Shown: positions 18,338 to 26,311 of the stretch, in pieces
Numbering within the stretch: position 1 is the first letter of the stretch
How the letters are laid out: each line of letters begins with the position of its first letter
NCBI RefSeq assembly: GCF_030009775.1
Contig: NZ_JASCTH010000017.1
Location: forward strand, 124,001-188,000
Reading direction: 5' to 3'
DNA: 64,000 nt
Source: Actinoplanes sandaracinus
GTDB taxonomy: Bacteria > Actinomycetota > Actinomycetes > Mycobacteriales > Micromonosporaceae
Position numbers and translations under genes: made by a program
Notes under the pieces: generated by a model
Database searches by the model: none
What the model was told of the DNA's origin: nothing
The model's input: the letters and a program-made list of their open reading frames with translations, nothing else

Positions 18338-19081
18338 TCAGGCGGGCACGAGTTCCGCATCCACCGATTCGGAGAGCAACTGGTACACGTTGTACGCCTG
18401 CTTGATGACCGGGTGGGCGACGTTGCGCACCGGCACCCCACCGGGCGTACGGCCACGCTCCGACCCGTGGTGCGCGTGCCCGTGCAGGGCCAGCGCGGTC
18501 GGCGCCGAGTCGATCGCGTTCCCGAGCTGGTAGCAGCCGAGGAACGGGTAGATCTCCAGCGGCTCGCCGACCAGGGTCTCCGGCACCGGCGCGTAGTGGG
18601 TGAGGGCCACCAGCGCGTCACACGTCACCGAGCGCAGCGCCTCGCCCAGCCGGGCCGCGATGTCCTCGGTGGTGCCGACGAAGTTCTTCATCTCGCGCTC
18701 ACCGAAGTTGCTCGCGCAGGCCCCGGCGAACCCGCCGCCGAAACCCTTGGCGCCGGCGATGCCGAGCCGGTGCCCGCGAATCTCCAAAACCGTCGTGGAG
18801 CACTCCAGCACGGTGATCCCGGCGTCGGTGAGCACCTCGGTGACCCGCTGCTGCTGGTCGGTCTGATGGTCATGGTTGCCGAGGACCACCACCACCGGTA
18901 CGGCCAGCCCGCCGAACTCCGTCGCGAAGCACTTCGCCTCCTCGGGCGTCCCGTGCCGGGTCAGGTCGCCGGCGATCAGCAGCGCGTCGGCCCGGTCGGG
19001 CAGTTGTTCCAGGGCGGGCCGGTAACGGCCCACCACGTCCTTGTCCACGTGGACGTCGCCCACGGCGGCGATCCGGATCAT
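18338..19081 (-). CDS. Metallophosphoesterase
   Basis: 247 aa, calcineurin-like fold with the full set of metal-ligand motifs in order: GDVHVDKD, GDLTRHG, GNHDHQ, HYAPVPE and GHAHHG. These bind two metal ions and cut phosphomono- or diesters; the substrate cannot be told. Its ATG overlaps the stop of the BON gene by four bases (ATGA), so translation is coupled and the two products are likely used together. No signal peptide, so cytoplasmic. Confidence 0.9.
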   Translation of the reverse strand: MIRIAAVGDVHVDKDVVGRYRPALEQLPDRADALLIAGDLTRHGTPEEAKCFATEFGGLAVPVVVVLGNHDHQTDQQQRVTEVLTDAGITVLECSTTVLEIRGHRLGIAGAKGFGGGFAGACASNFGEREMKNFVGTTEDIAARLGEALRSVTCDALVALTHYAPVPETLVGEPLEIYPFLGCYQLGNAIDSAPTALALHGHAHHGSERGRTPGGVPVRNVAHPVIKQAYNVYQLLSESVDAELVPA

Positions 19082-19326
19082 GAAATCTCCTCCACCTCGC
19101 TCGGCGCCTGCGCCCGGGTGATGCCGATGTCACAGGTGATCTCGATCTCGGGGAAGTGCGAGGTGACCTGCCGGCAGATCTCGTCACGCCGCTGGCCACT
19201 CTCCACCTCCCCGCTCAGCACCACCTGGTTCTCCCGGCGGTGCACGGTGATGCCCTGCTCAGCGACGCTGTCGTGCTCGGTGAGCAGGCGCTGGATCTCA
19301 GCTTCGAGATCGATCTGCTTCGTCAT
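19078..19326 (-). CDS. Small BON-domain-like protein
   Basis: 82 aa. The segment from about residue 25 (GITVHRRENQVVLSGEVESGQRRDEI) has the pattern of a BON domain, a small alpha/beta fold found in osmotic-stress and lipid-associated proteins. No signal peptide or membrane helix is seen. It begins two bases after the nucleotidyltransferase stop (TGAG-ATG) and overlaps the phosphoesterase start by four bases, so it is the middle gene of a tightly coupled three-gene operon. Confidence 0.72.
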   Translation of the reverse strand: MTKQIDLEAEIQRLLTEHDSVAEQGITVHRRENQVVLSGEVESGQRRDEICRQVTSHFPEIEITCDIGITRAQAPSEVEEIS

Positions 19327-19327
19327 C

Positions 19328-19915
19328 TCATCCCCCAACCTTGAGTTCCCGCTCGCCGCCGGGGAACGACACGACGTCCAGCCGGTCCAGCAACACCAGG
19401 AACGCCTCGGCGTACGGCGAACTGGTGGTCTCCCGGCGGACCCGGTCCCAGTCGATCTGCTCCCGCAGTGAGCGGGCGACCGGCAGCCCGGTCGCGAAGT
19501 CGCAGTAGTGCTGGCTGTAGCTGAGCAGCTTGTGCACCATGAGCCGGGTCGCGGAGAGCACCGGCATGTAGATCGCCTCGACGGAGATCTGCTCGGTGTC
19601 ACGCAGCGTCTCCTCGTCCACCGGGGACTCCACCGGCCGGTAGATCAGGTCCGCCATACGGCCCTCGTCGTAGACCTTGACCAGCCAGTCCTCAGGGGGC
19701 TGTTCGGTCTCGAATCCGACCGCGGCCAATTCCTGCAGGGCCCGGTCCTTGTCCTGCTCGCGGATCAGGAAGTCCACGTCGTGATCGCTGGAGTAGCCGC
19801 CGCGGGCGTACACCGCGAAGCTCCCACCCAGCGCGAAGGGAATGTCCGCGCTCTTCAGCGTCGAGGCGACGCGCTTCAAGGTGATGGCCAGTCCCTCATC
19901 CACACGGTGCGGCAT
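19328..19915 (-). CDS. Nucleotidyltransferase-fold protein
   Basis: 195 aa from ATG 19915, chosen because GGAGGG lies six bases upstream; the open frame runs further but without a signal. The motif GGSFAVYARGGYSSDHDVDFLI is the GG-S-x(n)-DxDxxI signature of the pol-beta nucleotidyltransferase superfamily, with both metal-binding Asp residues. Overall layout resembles the AbiEii/MNT-like or DUF4111-type single-domain transferases. First gene of the operon with the BON and phosphoesterase genes. A nucleotidyl transfer and removal pair is conceivable, but that is inference only. Confidence 0.78.
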   Translation of the reverse strand: MPHRVDEGLAITLKRVASTLKSADIPFALGGSFAVYARGGYSSDHDVDFLIREQDKDRALQELAAVGFETEQPPEDWLVKVYDEGRMADLIYRPVESPVDEETLRDTEQISVEAIYMPVLSATRLMVHKLLSYSQHYCDFATGLPVARSLREQIDWDRVRRETTSSPYAEAFLVLLDRLDVVSFPGGERELKVGG

Positions 19916-20055
19916 GACGACCCTCCTGTCCCGTTCCGGTGGGTGAACGACTACCCGGAGTCGCGGCACCTTGAACCCTCGCGATCATTCTGGAGGACCG
20001 AACCACGCTCGCGGTGCGAAACAGAACGTGCAGGACCGGGCTACCGTCAGTTGGT

Positions 20056-20712
20056 ATGGCCCTCGTCGCGCAGTCCGGACCGTCTCCCACCGCCGCCCGA
20101 GGTCCCCGTCGTGTGCCGCGCACCATCGCGCTGGTCGGCATCGACGGCTCCGGCAAGACCACGCAGGCACGTCTCCTCGCTGCCGAGATGCTCGCCGCGG
20201 GGCACCCCGCGGCCTATCGCCAGAACGCCGGCGGGCGGCACTGGTTCGGCCGGCTCGCGGTCCTCGTCGGCCGCAGTGACGCCGAGGACCTGTTCGGCCG
20301 CCGTGGCACGCTCGCGCTCGAGTCGGTGCTCCGCTGGCTCGCCATCGCCCGGACCCTGCTGCGCCGGGCCGTCCGCCGGGAGGTCGCGGTGATGGACCGG
20401 TACGCGGTCTGCCAGTTCGCCAGCCTCCGCGCCCACGGCGCCCGGCCCTGGGCGGAGTGGAGCGCCCGCCTGGCCTACCGGCTCTTCCCCCGGCCGGACG
20501 TGACGTTCCTCCTCTCGGTCGACCCGGAGGTCGCCCAGGAGCGGATCGAGCGGCGCGGTTACGACACCGAGACGATGGACTACCTGCGGGCCGCGGCCGA
20601 CGCCTACCGCTCCCTGCCGGAGTACCCGACTTTCGTCGTGATCGACGCCAACGGCACTCTCGAGCAGGTCACCAAGGCGCTCAAGGCCGAGATCGGGCTG
20701 GATCAGGCCTGA
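20056..20712 (+). CDS. Thymidylate-kinase-like P-loop kinase
   Basis: 218 aa from ATG 20056; GTG 20014 is an alternative. The Walker A motif is ALVGIDGSGKTTQARLL, the DRx motif is VMDRYAVCQF, and the end FLLSVDPEVAQERIERRGYDTE is the lid/base-contact region of dTMP kinases. It would phosphorylate a nucleoside monophosphate. About 40 Ala/Pro/Arg-rich residues precede the P-loop, which is unusual for housekeeping Tmk, so this is probably a paralogue. Its 3' end overlaps the convergent SDR gene by 10 bp. Confidence 0.82.
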   Translation: MALVAQSGPSPTAARGPRRVPRTIALVGIDGSGKTTQARLLAAEMLAAGHPAAYRQNAGGRHWFGRLAVLVGRSDAEDLFGRRGTLALESVLRWLAIARTLLRRAVRREVAVMDRYAVCQFASLRAHGARPWAEWSARLAYRLFPRPDVTFLLSVDPEVAQERIERRGYDTETMDYLRAAADAYRSLPEYPTFVVIDANGTLEQVTKALKAEIGLDQA

Positions 20713-21392
20713 CCGTAAACAGGAATCTGAGCGCCGGTGGTCGGGCCCGAGGCGTCCGAGGCGAGGAAGAGCACCACGTCGGCGATCTCGGCCGGGCTCA
20801 CCCAGCCGCTGGGGTCGGCGTCCGGCATGGCGGCCCGGTTCGCCGGGGTGTCGATCACGCTGGGCAGTACGGTGTTGCAGCGCACCCGCTGCTTGCGGTA
20901 CTCGACGGCGACCGCTCCGGCGAAGGCCAGCACGGCGGCCTTGGCGGTCACGTAACCGGCCGCGCCGGGGAACGGGGAGACCGCGGCGCGCGACGAGACG
21001 CAGACCACCGAGCCGCCACCGGCCGTGACCAGGTGCGGCAGGGTCGCCGCGGTGATGAGGTACGTGGGCCGCAGGTTGACCGTCAGCATCGCCTCGAAGT
21101 CCTCGACCGGGGTGTCGGCGACCAGGCCGCTTCCGGCGTACCCACCGACCAGGTTGACGACCGCCCGCAGCGGGGCCTCCGGGTCGCCGGCCGCCACGTC
21201 GGCCGCGGCCTGGACGTCGGCCCGAACCGTCAGATCGGCGTCCACCGCGATCGCTCCCTCGGGGAGCCGGCCGGCCGTTCCCGGCCGCACCGGGGCCACC
21301 ACCCGCCAGCCGGCGGCCAGGAACGCGCTGATCGTGGCGGCGCCGAGTCCGCCGGTACCGCCGGTCACCAGAGCCGTACGCGTGGAAATCAT
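20703..21392 (-). CDS. Short-chain dehydrogenase/reductase
   Basis: 229 aa, classical SDR: NAD(P)-binding TGGTGGLG at residue about 10, NLVGGY in the place of NNAG, and the active-site pair S...YVTAK. C-terminal GWVSPAEIADVVLFLASDASGPTTGAQIPVYG is the usual end of the fold. The substrate is unknown. The ATG at 21392 starts a lone gene that reads away from the sigma-factor upstream region. Confidence 0.9.
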   Translation of the reverse strand: MISTRTALVTGGTGGLGAATISAFLAAGWRVVAPVRPGTAGRLPEGAIAVDADLTVRADVQAAADVAAGDPEAPLRAVVNLVGGYAGSGLVADTPVEDFEAMLTVNLRPTYLITAATLPHLVTAGGGSVVCVSSRAAVSPFPGAAGYVTAKAAVLAFAGAVAVEYRKQRVRCNTVLPSVIDTPANRAAMPDADPSGWVSPAEIADVVLFLASDASGPTTGAQIPVYGQA

Positions 21393-21918
21393 GCGACTAG
21401 CCTGTCACACCCTCGTGAGTGTGCTTTTCCTCACTCACCCTCGGACATGGGCGCCACCTGGGAATGTTCCGGGCGGATCCGGCGTCACCCGTGCGGGCGA
21501 TCGGAGAAGTGGCGTGGTGAGGCGCATTGTGACCGATGGTCCTGTTCGGCCCGGCGGACCCGGGATGTTTCGCGGGGCGTTTGTTTCAGGCTCGTCGTTG
21601 CCCGGCCGATGCTGCACATGAACCCCAGGAGCACAAAGCCCGTACTCCAGGGTGACGAGTATCGCGGGGCCCGGGGTGATGCCCGTCGCTGTGACGATGA
21701 GAGGCCGATGGTGTCATGAAGCGAGTAGAGGGTATCCGATCGTCTGCACGACGATCGCGACGATGCCGGATTCAGCTTCCGCGCACTGGGCTCACAGGTA
21801 CCACCCAGGCATTCGTGACACTTTCGATCCACCAGCCGGAATCAGTGCGGCCAGCAATTTGTTGTGTAGATGTCAGCAACCGCAATGCACGAGCTGCGGA
21901 CGTTACGGGAGAGGGCTG
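21393..21918. other. Intergenic region upstream of the sigma factor gene
   Basis: 526 bp between divergent genes with no convincing coding frame. Frames that run through it lack ribosome sites and family features. At 21711-21735 GTGT, a 15-bp gap and GGGTAT resemble a stress-sigma (SigB/SigF type GTTT...GGGTAT) promoter pointing at the sigma gene; this match is one base off and only suggestive. No riboswitch or tRNA was recognised. Confidence 0.4.
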
Positions 21919-22920
21919 ATGGACGCAGGTAATGCCCGTAACAGGGTTAGTGACGGCAATGAGGGGACCGTGGGCAACGTGGAGAAGAACACCGTGATGC
22001 GTACCGATCAGGTTGCCGAAGAGCGCGACCTCGTCGGAGTCTACCTGCACGAGATCTCCCGGACGCCGTTGTTGGACGCCGCGCGGGAGGTCGAGCTCTC
22101 CAAGGCGATCGAGGGCGGCCTCTACGCCGAGCACCTGCTCGAAACGGGCGAGGTCCGGCGCGGTGTCAGCCGGGAGGAGCTGGAGCGCCTCGTCGCCGAG
22201 GGCCAGCGCGCGAAAGACCTGTTCATCCGAGCCAACCTCCGCCTGGTCGTCTCCATCGCACGCCGCTACGTGCGGTCGGGCATGCCGATGCTGGACCTGA
22301 TCCAGGAGGGCAACACCGGCCTGGTCCGCGCCGTCGAGAAATTCGACTACGAGCGCGGTTACAAATTCTCCACCTACGCCACCTGGTGGGTGCGTCAGGC
22401 GATCAGCCGCGCCATCGCTCAGCAGGAGCGCACCGTTCGGCTCCCCGTGCACCTCGTCGAGGACGTCAACCGGATGCGCAACGTCACCCGGCAGCTGGTG
22501 CGCGAGCTGGGCGCCGACCCGGAGCCCGACCAGATCGCGGCCGCGCTGGGCGTGACCGTCGAGCGGGTCAACGAGCTCACCCGCTGGGCGCAGGACACCG
22601 TCTCGCTGGACACCCCGGTCGGCGACGACGGCGACACCAACCTCGGTGACCTGGTGGCCGACAGCGACGCCCCGAGCCCTGAGGAGATCGTCCTCAACGC
22701 GCTGGAGCGTCAGCGCATCGAGGGCCTGCTCAACCACCTGGACGACCGGTCGGCCGGCATCATGCGGGCGCGGTACGGCCTGGAGGACGGCCGCGAGCAC
22801 TCGCTGACCGAGGTGGCCTCCCGTTTCTCACTGAGCCGCGAGCGGATCCGTCAGCTGGAGATCCAGGCCCTCGGTCGGCTGCGCGAGCTGGCTCGGGCCG
22901 AGGGCCTGCAGGCCGCCTGA
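21919..22920 (+). CDS. RNA polymerase sigma factor, RpoD/SigA family (group 2)
   Basis: 333 aa from ATG 21919, with GGGAGAGGG upstream. Region 1.2 (DLVGVYLHEISRTPLLDAAREVELSKAIE), region 2 (RLVVSIARRYVRSGMPMLDLIQEGNTGL and KFSTYATWWVRQAISRAI), region 3 and region 4.2 (SLTEVASRFSLSRERIRQLE) are complete. It lacks the long acidic N-terminal region 1.1 of the main sigma factor, so it is a group-2 type like mycobacterial SigB or streptomycete HrdD. Such factors read near-housekeeping promoters under stress or in stationary phase. A textbook terminator follows. Confidence 0.93.
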   Translation: MDAGNARNRVSDGNEGTVGNVEKNTVMRTDQVAEERDLVGVYLHEISRTPLLDAAREVELSKAIEGGLYAEHLLETGEVRRGVSREELERLVAEGQRAKDLFIRANLRLVVSIARRYVRSGMPMLDLIQEGNTGLVRAVEKFDYERGYKFSTYATWWVRQAISRAIAQQERTVRLPVHLVEDVNRMRNVTRQLVRELGADPEPDQIAAALGVTVERVNELTRWAQDTVSLDTPVGDDGDTNLGDLVADSDAPSPEEIVLNALERQRIEGLLNHLDDRSAGIMRARYGLEDGREHSLTEVASRFSLSRERIRQLEIQALGRLRELARAEGLQAA

Positions 22921-22939
22921 CAGGCCCACTGAAACGATC

Positions 22940-22975
22940 AAGGCCGGCACCCTCGCGAGGGGGCGCCGGCCTTTT
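22940..22975 (+). terminator. Intrinsic terminator after the sigma factor gene
   Basis: AAGGCCGGC pairs with GCCGGCCTT across an inner hairpin (CCCTCGCGAGGG), followed by TT. It begins 20 bp after the stop codon. Confidence 0.85.
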
Positions 22976-23016
22976 CCGTGTCTTTGGTGGTGCGGGGGTC
23001 CGGCAGGCCCTGAGGC

Positions 23017-23041
23017 GCCGTCCCAACGACGTTGAGACGGC
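23017..23041 (-). terminator. Hairpin downstream of the NlpC/P60 gene
   Basis: Two stacked perfect stems, GCCGTC/GACGGC around CAAC/GTTG with a three-base loop. It lies 25 bp past the stop of the reverse-strand hydrolase gene. No T run follows, so the terminator role is inferred from position. Confidence 0.45.
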
Positions 23042-23066
23042 CCTGAGAGCCGGCCGGACCGATCGC

Positions 23067-24029
23067 CTACTTGATCCGGCCGTAGCCGTTCGGCGTCATG
23101 ATGTTCATCGTCCGATGCAGCACGTCCCGGCCGGCTGACGGCGCGTCGATTATCTTGCCGCCGCCGACATAGATGGCGACGTGCTGATTCGATCGATAGA
23201 AGATCAGGTCGCCCGGCTGGAGGTCGGCCTTGCTGATCCGGACGGTGGCGCTGTACTGCGCGGCGGCATTGTGAGGCAGTGACTTGCCCGCCGCCGCCCA
23301 GGCTGCCGAGGTGAGACCCGAGCAGTCGTAGGAGTTCGGTCCCGCGTCGCCGAAGCCGTACGGCTTGCCGATCTGGTTGAACGCGAAGGTGACCGCCTTG
23401 CCGGCCGATCCGGGGATGCTCGGGATCGTGCCCGCGTAGGAACCGGTGTCCTCGGTCTTGCTGCCGAAGGCGGTCTCGCGCATGTCGTACAGATCCTTGA
23501 GGTCGCCCTCGATCTTCTTCTTGCGCGCTTCCAGCTCCTTGACCTGGGCGGTCTGCTTGTCCTGGGTCTGCTGGAGCGCGGCCTTCCGGTCAGCGAAGGA
23601 CTGCGTGGTCTCGGTGTAGGCGTCGATGTCCTGCTGGTTCGTCCGGGAGAGCTGTTCCAGGATCGCCAGGCGTTCCACCAGGGTGTCGGAGTTGCCGCTC
23701 ACCAGCACGGTCATCGGGCCGGTCCGGCCCTGCATGTACGTGGTGGTGGCGATGGTGCCCACCTGGGCCGTGGCGGCGGCGAGCGCCTCCTGAGCCGGCT
23801 TCAGGGAGGCTTCCAGCTTGACGGCTTCGGCCTTGGTGTTCTTCAGATCGAGTCGCATCTTGTTGTACGACTCGGTGACGTCCTCGAGCTTCTCCGATGC
23901 CGCGTCGATCTTCTTCTTGAGCTCGTCGGCGGACGGAGCCGCATTCGCGGCCGTCGCTCCTGACGCGGTGATCGCGAATGCCGTCAGCGCGACCACGAGC
24001 GCCCGGAACCGGGTTCGGGGGTGTGGCAC
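23067..24029 (-). CDS. Secreted NlpC/P60 peptidoglycan endopeptidase, RipA-like
   Basis: 320 aa, GTG start. A signal peptide ends near ANAAPS (about residue 31). Residues about 33-190 are a long coiled coil, as in RipA/RipC-type cell-separation hydrolases where it controls activity. The C-terminal NlpC/P60 domain has the nucleophile Cys236 in SYDCSGLT and His283 in QHVAIYVGGG; the third polar position is Asp in IIDAPSAG, where His or Glu is more usual. Such enzymes cut D-Glu-mDAP bonds during division or germination. It is preceded by a long leader with a probable c-di-AMP riboswitch. Confidence 0.92.
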   Translation of the reverse strand: MPHPRTRFRALVVALTAFAITASGATAANAAPSADELKKKIDAASEKLEDVTESYNKMRLDLKNTKAEAVKLEASLKPAQEALAAATAQVGTIATTTYMQGRTGPMTVLVSGNSDTLVERLAILEQLSRTNQQDIDAYTETTQSFADRKAALQQTQDKQTAQVKELEARKKKIEGDLKDLYDMRETAFGSKTEDTGSYAGTIPSIPGSAGKAVTFAFNQIGKPYGFGDAGPNSYDCSGLTSAAWAAAGKSLPHNAAAQYSATVRISKADLQPGDLIFYRSNQHVAIYVGGGKIIDAPSAGRDVLHRTMNIMTPNGYGRIK

Positions 24030-24049
24030 TGGTCAGGGGGCCTTTCTTC

Positions 24050-24230
24050 CGCTTGGCCGCCTACCGGGTGGGTGGGACCGTCGGGCTGGAAGAGAGGCCC
24101 TGTCCACGTTTTGCTTCCCGGGCCGGTTCGCGTCGACCGGCGCCCTGGGGAAGGCGCCTGATCGCCGCGCGTCAATCGGCGGCGTGGACCGGCGCCACCC
24201 GAGGGGTTGTGGCTGCGGACCGGACCAACC
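24050..24230 (-). promoter_or_regulatory. Probable ydaO-type c-di-AMP riboswitch
   Basis: The 5' leader of the hydrolase gene, read on the minus strand, contains GTCCGCAGCCAC near its 5' end and AGCCCGACGGTC...CCCGGTAGGCGGC near its 3' end (about 24058-24087). This is close to the conserved CCCGTCAGCTAACC..GTAGGCG block of ydaO RNAs, which in actinobacteria sit upstream of NlpC/P60 and Rpf cell-wall hydrolases and turn them off when c-di-AMP binds. The match is by eye and the boundaries are approximate. Confidence 0.58.
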
Positions 24231-24233
24231 GCA

Positions 24234-24266
24234 TTAACTTATCGACGGAAGAAAAGAAATCAAGAG
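24234..24266 (-). promoter_or_regulatory. Candidate promoter for the riboswitch-hydrolase transcript
   Basis: On the minus strand TTGATT is followed about 16 bases later by TAAGTT, just upstream of the riboswitch 5' end. The surrounding 60 bp are markedly AT-rich for this genome. The -10 match is weak, so this is tentative. Confidence 0.35.
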
Positions 24267-24377
24267 CCGGCCGAGCGAAATCTACTAATGGCCGGAATTG
24301 AGGTAATAGTCCCGATAACGGGCTGTTATCTGATCGCCGCTGAGCGTGAATTCGGCGTTGCCATCCGGACTATTCGC

Positions 24378-24689
24378 TCACGCGGAGGCGGGGGCGGGCA
24401 CCCAGTGACGGGTCACCTGACGCTCGGCCCAGAACGAGAAGAACGGGATCGTGCCGGCCAGCATGACGAGCACCATCCGGCCGAACGCCCACTTCGCCCG
24501 GCGTGCCAGGTCGAAGGTGAGGACCAGGTAGACCATGTACAGGAAGCCGTGGAACGGGCCCACCGTCTCGACCACGATCGGGTTGTCGGCCGGGCCGTAC
24601 TTCAGCGGCATGCCGACGACGACGAGGGCGATCAGGACCACGCCGACGATCCAGGCGATGATCCGGTAACGGGTGAGGGCTCCCTGCAC
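24378..24689 (-). CDS. DUF3817 integral membrane protein
   Basis: 103 aa with three hydrophobic helices. The core GPFHGFLYMVYLVLTFDLARRAKW with its His in helix two is the DUF3817 signature, a family found across actinobacteria, often beside cell-envelope or cytochrome-related genes. The function is unknown. GTG start with AGGAG nine bases upstream. It lies 37 bp after the next gene on the same strand, so the two probably form an operon. Confidence 0.88.
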   Translation of the reverse strand: MQGALTRYRIIAWIVGVVLIALVVVGMPLKYGPADNPIVVETVGPFHGFLYMVYLVLTFDLARRAKWAFGRMVLVMLAGTIPFFSFWAERQVTRHWVPAPASA

Positions 24690-24726
24690 GGCGGGTGACT
24701 CCTAGTTTCTCTGTGGTGATGCGGCT

Positions 24727-25161
24727 CTATCTGGTGATGCGGCCGGGATAGTCGGCCGGGCGTGCGCCGGGATGAGCGGCGAGCCACGTCAGGTAGTCGT
24801 TGTAGGCGTCGAGTTCCGGATCGGACACGTCACCGTCGCCGGCCGGCCGGACCGCGACCCGGACCGGGCGGCCCAAGGCGACCGGCGCGCCGGGAGCGGT
24901 GGGGACGCGCGGCGGGGCCGTCTCCTCCGGTGTGGTCACCGGCTCGCCGGCGGCCTTGCGGCGGGCCAACTGGACCTCGCGCACCCAGATGAAGACGACG
25001 AAGCCCCCGAAGACCGGCCACTGGAACATGTAGCCCCAGCTGATCGAGTTGCCGTCGGCGGCGCGGCTGTACTGCCACCAGCCGAGCAGCAGGCAGCCGG
25101 CGGTGAGCACGAGCGCCAGCAGATGACGGGCCATCCACGCCGGAGTCCACAGCCCTTTCAT
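24727..25161 (-). CDS. Two-helix membrane protein upstream of DUF3817 gene
   Basis: 144 aa from ATG 25161 (MKGLWTPAWMARHLLALVL). Two hydrophobic helices cover residues about 10-28 and 43-62, then a Pro/Ala-rich cytoplasmic tail ends in LDAYNDYLTWLAAHPGARPADYPG. This start (WTPxWxxxHLLAL...LGWWQ) and end are seen in an actinobacterial protein regularly paired with DUF3817, sometimes annotated only as a transcriptional regulator or membrane protein; no DNA-binding motif is visible here. The function is unknown. Confidence 0.75.
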   Translation of the reverse strand: MKGLWTPAWMARHLLALVLTAGCLLLGWWQYSRAADGNSISWGYMFQWPVFGGFVVFIWVREVQLARRKAAGEPVTTPEETAPPRVPTAPGAPVALGRPVRVAVRPAGDGDVSDPELDAYNDYLTWLAAHPGARPADYPGRITR

Positions 25162-25249
25162 GCTCCCGAGAGTACCGGCGGGTTTGGCCCACTTCCGCTC
25201 GGGCAACCGTGCTGGCGAGCGAAGCCGATCGAAACGGAGGCGCACGACG

Positions 25250-25498
25250 ATGGAAGCGCGGTTGGAAGAAGGGGCAGCGGTGAACTTCGACACCGGCATC
25301 GACCCCGCGGGCCTGGCCGACGACGATCTCTTCCGGGAACTCGCCAGCCTCTACCGGACCCGGCTGCAGACCCTGCGGCACGGCCCGGACGCGGCGCTGG
25401 AGAACCACTTCAAGCGCACCGCGGAACTGGAGACCGAGTACATGGCGCGTTACCCGGGGCGAGAGGTCGATCCCGGCCGTCTCACCCAGGCGTTCTAA
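25250..25498 (+). CDS. DUF6158-like small conserved protein
   Basis: 82 aa. ATG 25250 has GGAGG nine bases upstream; GTG 25280 is an alternative. The body DPAGLADDDLFRELASLYRTRLQTLRHGPDAALENHFKRTAELETEYMARYPGR is very like the short helical actinobacterial proteins grouped as DUF6158 (L..LH.TRH.TL.HG.D.AL..H..R...LE.EYL.R.P.R). No membrane segment. The stop codon overlaps the next start by one base (TAATG), so it is translationally coupled to the DUF1360 gene. Confidence 0.72.
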   Translation: MEARLEEGAAVNFDTGIDPAGLADDDLFRELASLYRTRLQTLRHGPDAALENHFKRTAELETEYMARYPGREVDPGRLTQAF

Positions 25499-26019
25499 TG
25501 GCGTTGCTGCGACGCCGGCTGTCCCGGGTGGCCGGGGAGTACGCGCCGCACGAGCACCGGCCGCTCGACGGCTACATGGTCGCGATGGGCGCCTTCGGGG
25601 CCATGGCCGGCGCACTGGCGGCGGCCGCGAAGATCAGCGGGCGGCCGGTGCCCGAGCGTCCCGCCATGGCCGACGTGGCGCTGCTGTCCATCGCCACGCA
25701 CAAGCTCAGCCGACTGGTCGCCAAGGACGCGGTGACCAGCCCGCTGCGCGCCCCGTTCACCCGGTACTCGGAACCGGCCGGGGCGGCCGAGCTCAACGAG
25801 GAGGTCCGGGACGGGGGCAGCAGCATCCGGCACGGTGTCGGCGAACTCATCACCTGCCCGTTCTGTCTGGCCGTCTGGGTGTCCACCGCGCTGACCGGCG
25901 GGCTGGTGCTCGCGCCACGGCTGACCCGGCTGGTCGCCACCGCGCTGACCGCCACGGCGGTCTCCGACTTCCTCCAGATGGGGTACTCGATCGCCAAGGA
26001 GAAGGCCGAGGGCGACTGA
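25498..26019 (+). CDS. DUF1360 membrane protein
   Basis: 173 aa. The central block DVALLSIATHKLSRLVAKDAVTSPLRAPFTRY and the Cys pair in GELITCPFCLAVWVSTAL are the hallmarks of DUF1360, a small membrane protein also found in Bacillus spore-coat contexts. Two to three hydrophobic helices are visible. Start ATG 25498 shares a base with the upstream stop. The molecular role is unknown; the CPFC motif could bind metal or be redox active (inference). Confidence 0.85.
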   Translation: MALLRRRLSRVAGEYAPHEHRPLDGYMVAMGAFGAMAGALAAAAKISGRPVPERPAMADVALLSIATHKLSRLVAKDAVTSPLRAPFTRYSEPAGAAELNEEVRDGGSSIRHGVGELITCPFCLAVWVSTALTGGLVLAPRLTRLVATALTATAVSDFLQMGYSIAKEKAEGD

Positions 26020-26072
26020 GTGGCTTCGGGGGGCCCTAACCGGCTTCGGGGCTCTGGCCGGCGCTGGAAGGC

Positions 26073-26098
26073 CTCTGATCAGAGAGCTCTGATCAGAG
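26073..26098. terminator. Double palindrome between convergent genes
   Basis: The 12-bp perfect palindrome CTCTGATCAGAG occurs twice (26073-26084 and 26087-26098) with two bases between. The pair also forms one 13-bp-armed hairpin. It sits between the ends of a plus-strand and a minus-strand gene, so a bidirectional terminator is the simple reading; a binding site for a dimeric protein is the alternative. Confidence 0.5.
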
Positions 26099-26110
26099 GG
26101 AGAGCGCGGG

Positions 26111-26311
26111 TCAGAGATTGAGGGCGCGCAGCGCCTCGGCGGCCTCGTCCTGGGCGTACTCGCCCTCCGGCAGGGCGTCGATGCGCGTCAGAACGGGCGC
26201 CGGGAGGTCCGCCGCGATCGCCCGGCGTTGCAGGTCTCCGCTGGTCAGCCGTTCCTGGGCGTCGTAGGCGGCGTCGAGGAAGGCGTCCAGCTCACGGATG
26301 TCGTCGGTCAC
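26111..26311 (-). CDS. Small conserved acidic protein of unknown function
   Basis: 66 aa from GTG 26311 (VTDDIRELDAFLDAAYDAQERLTSGDLQRRAIAAD...); the frame can extend to a TTG at 26344. Entirely helical and acidic, ending DALPEGEYAQDEAAEALRAL, a phrase seen in small actinobacterial proteins of the DUF2795-like kind. No ribosome site is clear for either start. The function is unknown. Confidence 0.55.
   Translation of the reverse strand: MTDDIRELDAFLDAAYDAQERLTSGDLQRRAIAADLPAPVLTRIDALPEGEYAQDEAAEALRALNL

Noticed and set aside
18121..18621. 166-codon minus-strand frame across the phosphoesterase end
   Set aside because: It is arginine/serine-rich shadow sequence; the true genes here are the phosphoesterase and the GPGG small protein in other frames.
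21652..21918. N-terminal extension of the sigma factor frame
   Set aside because: The extension lacks region 1.1 features, and a good ribosome site and ATG exist at 21919.
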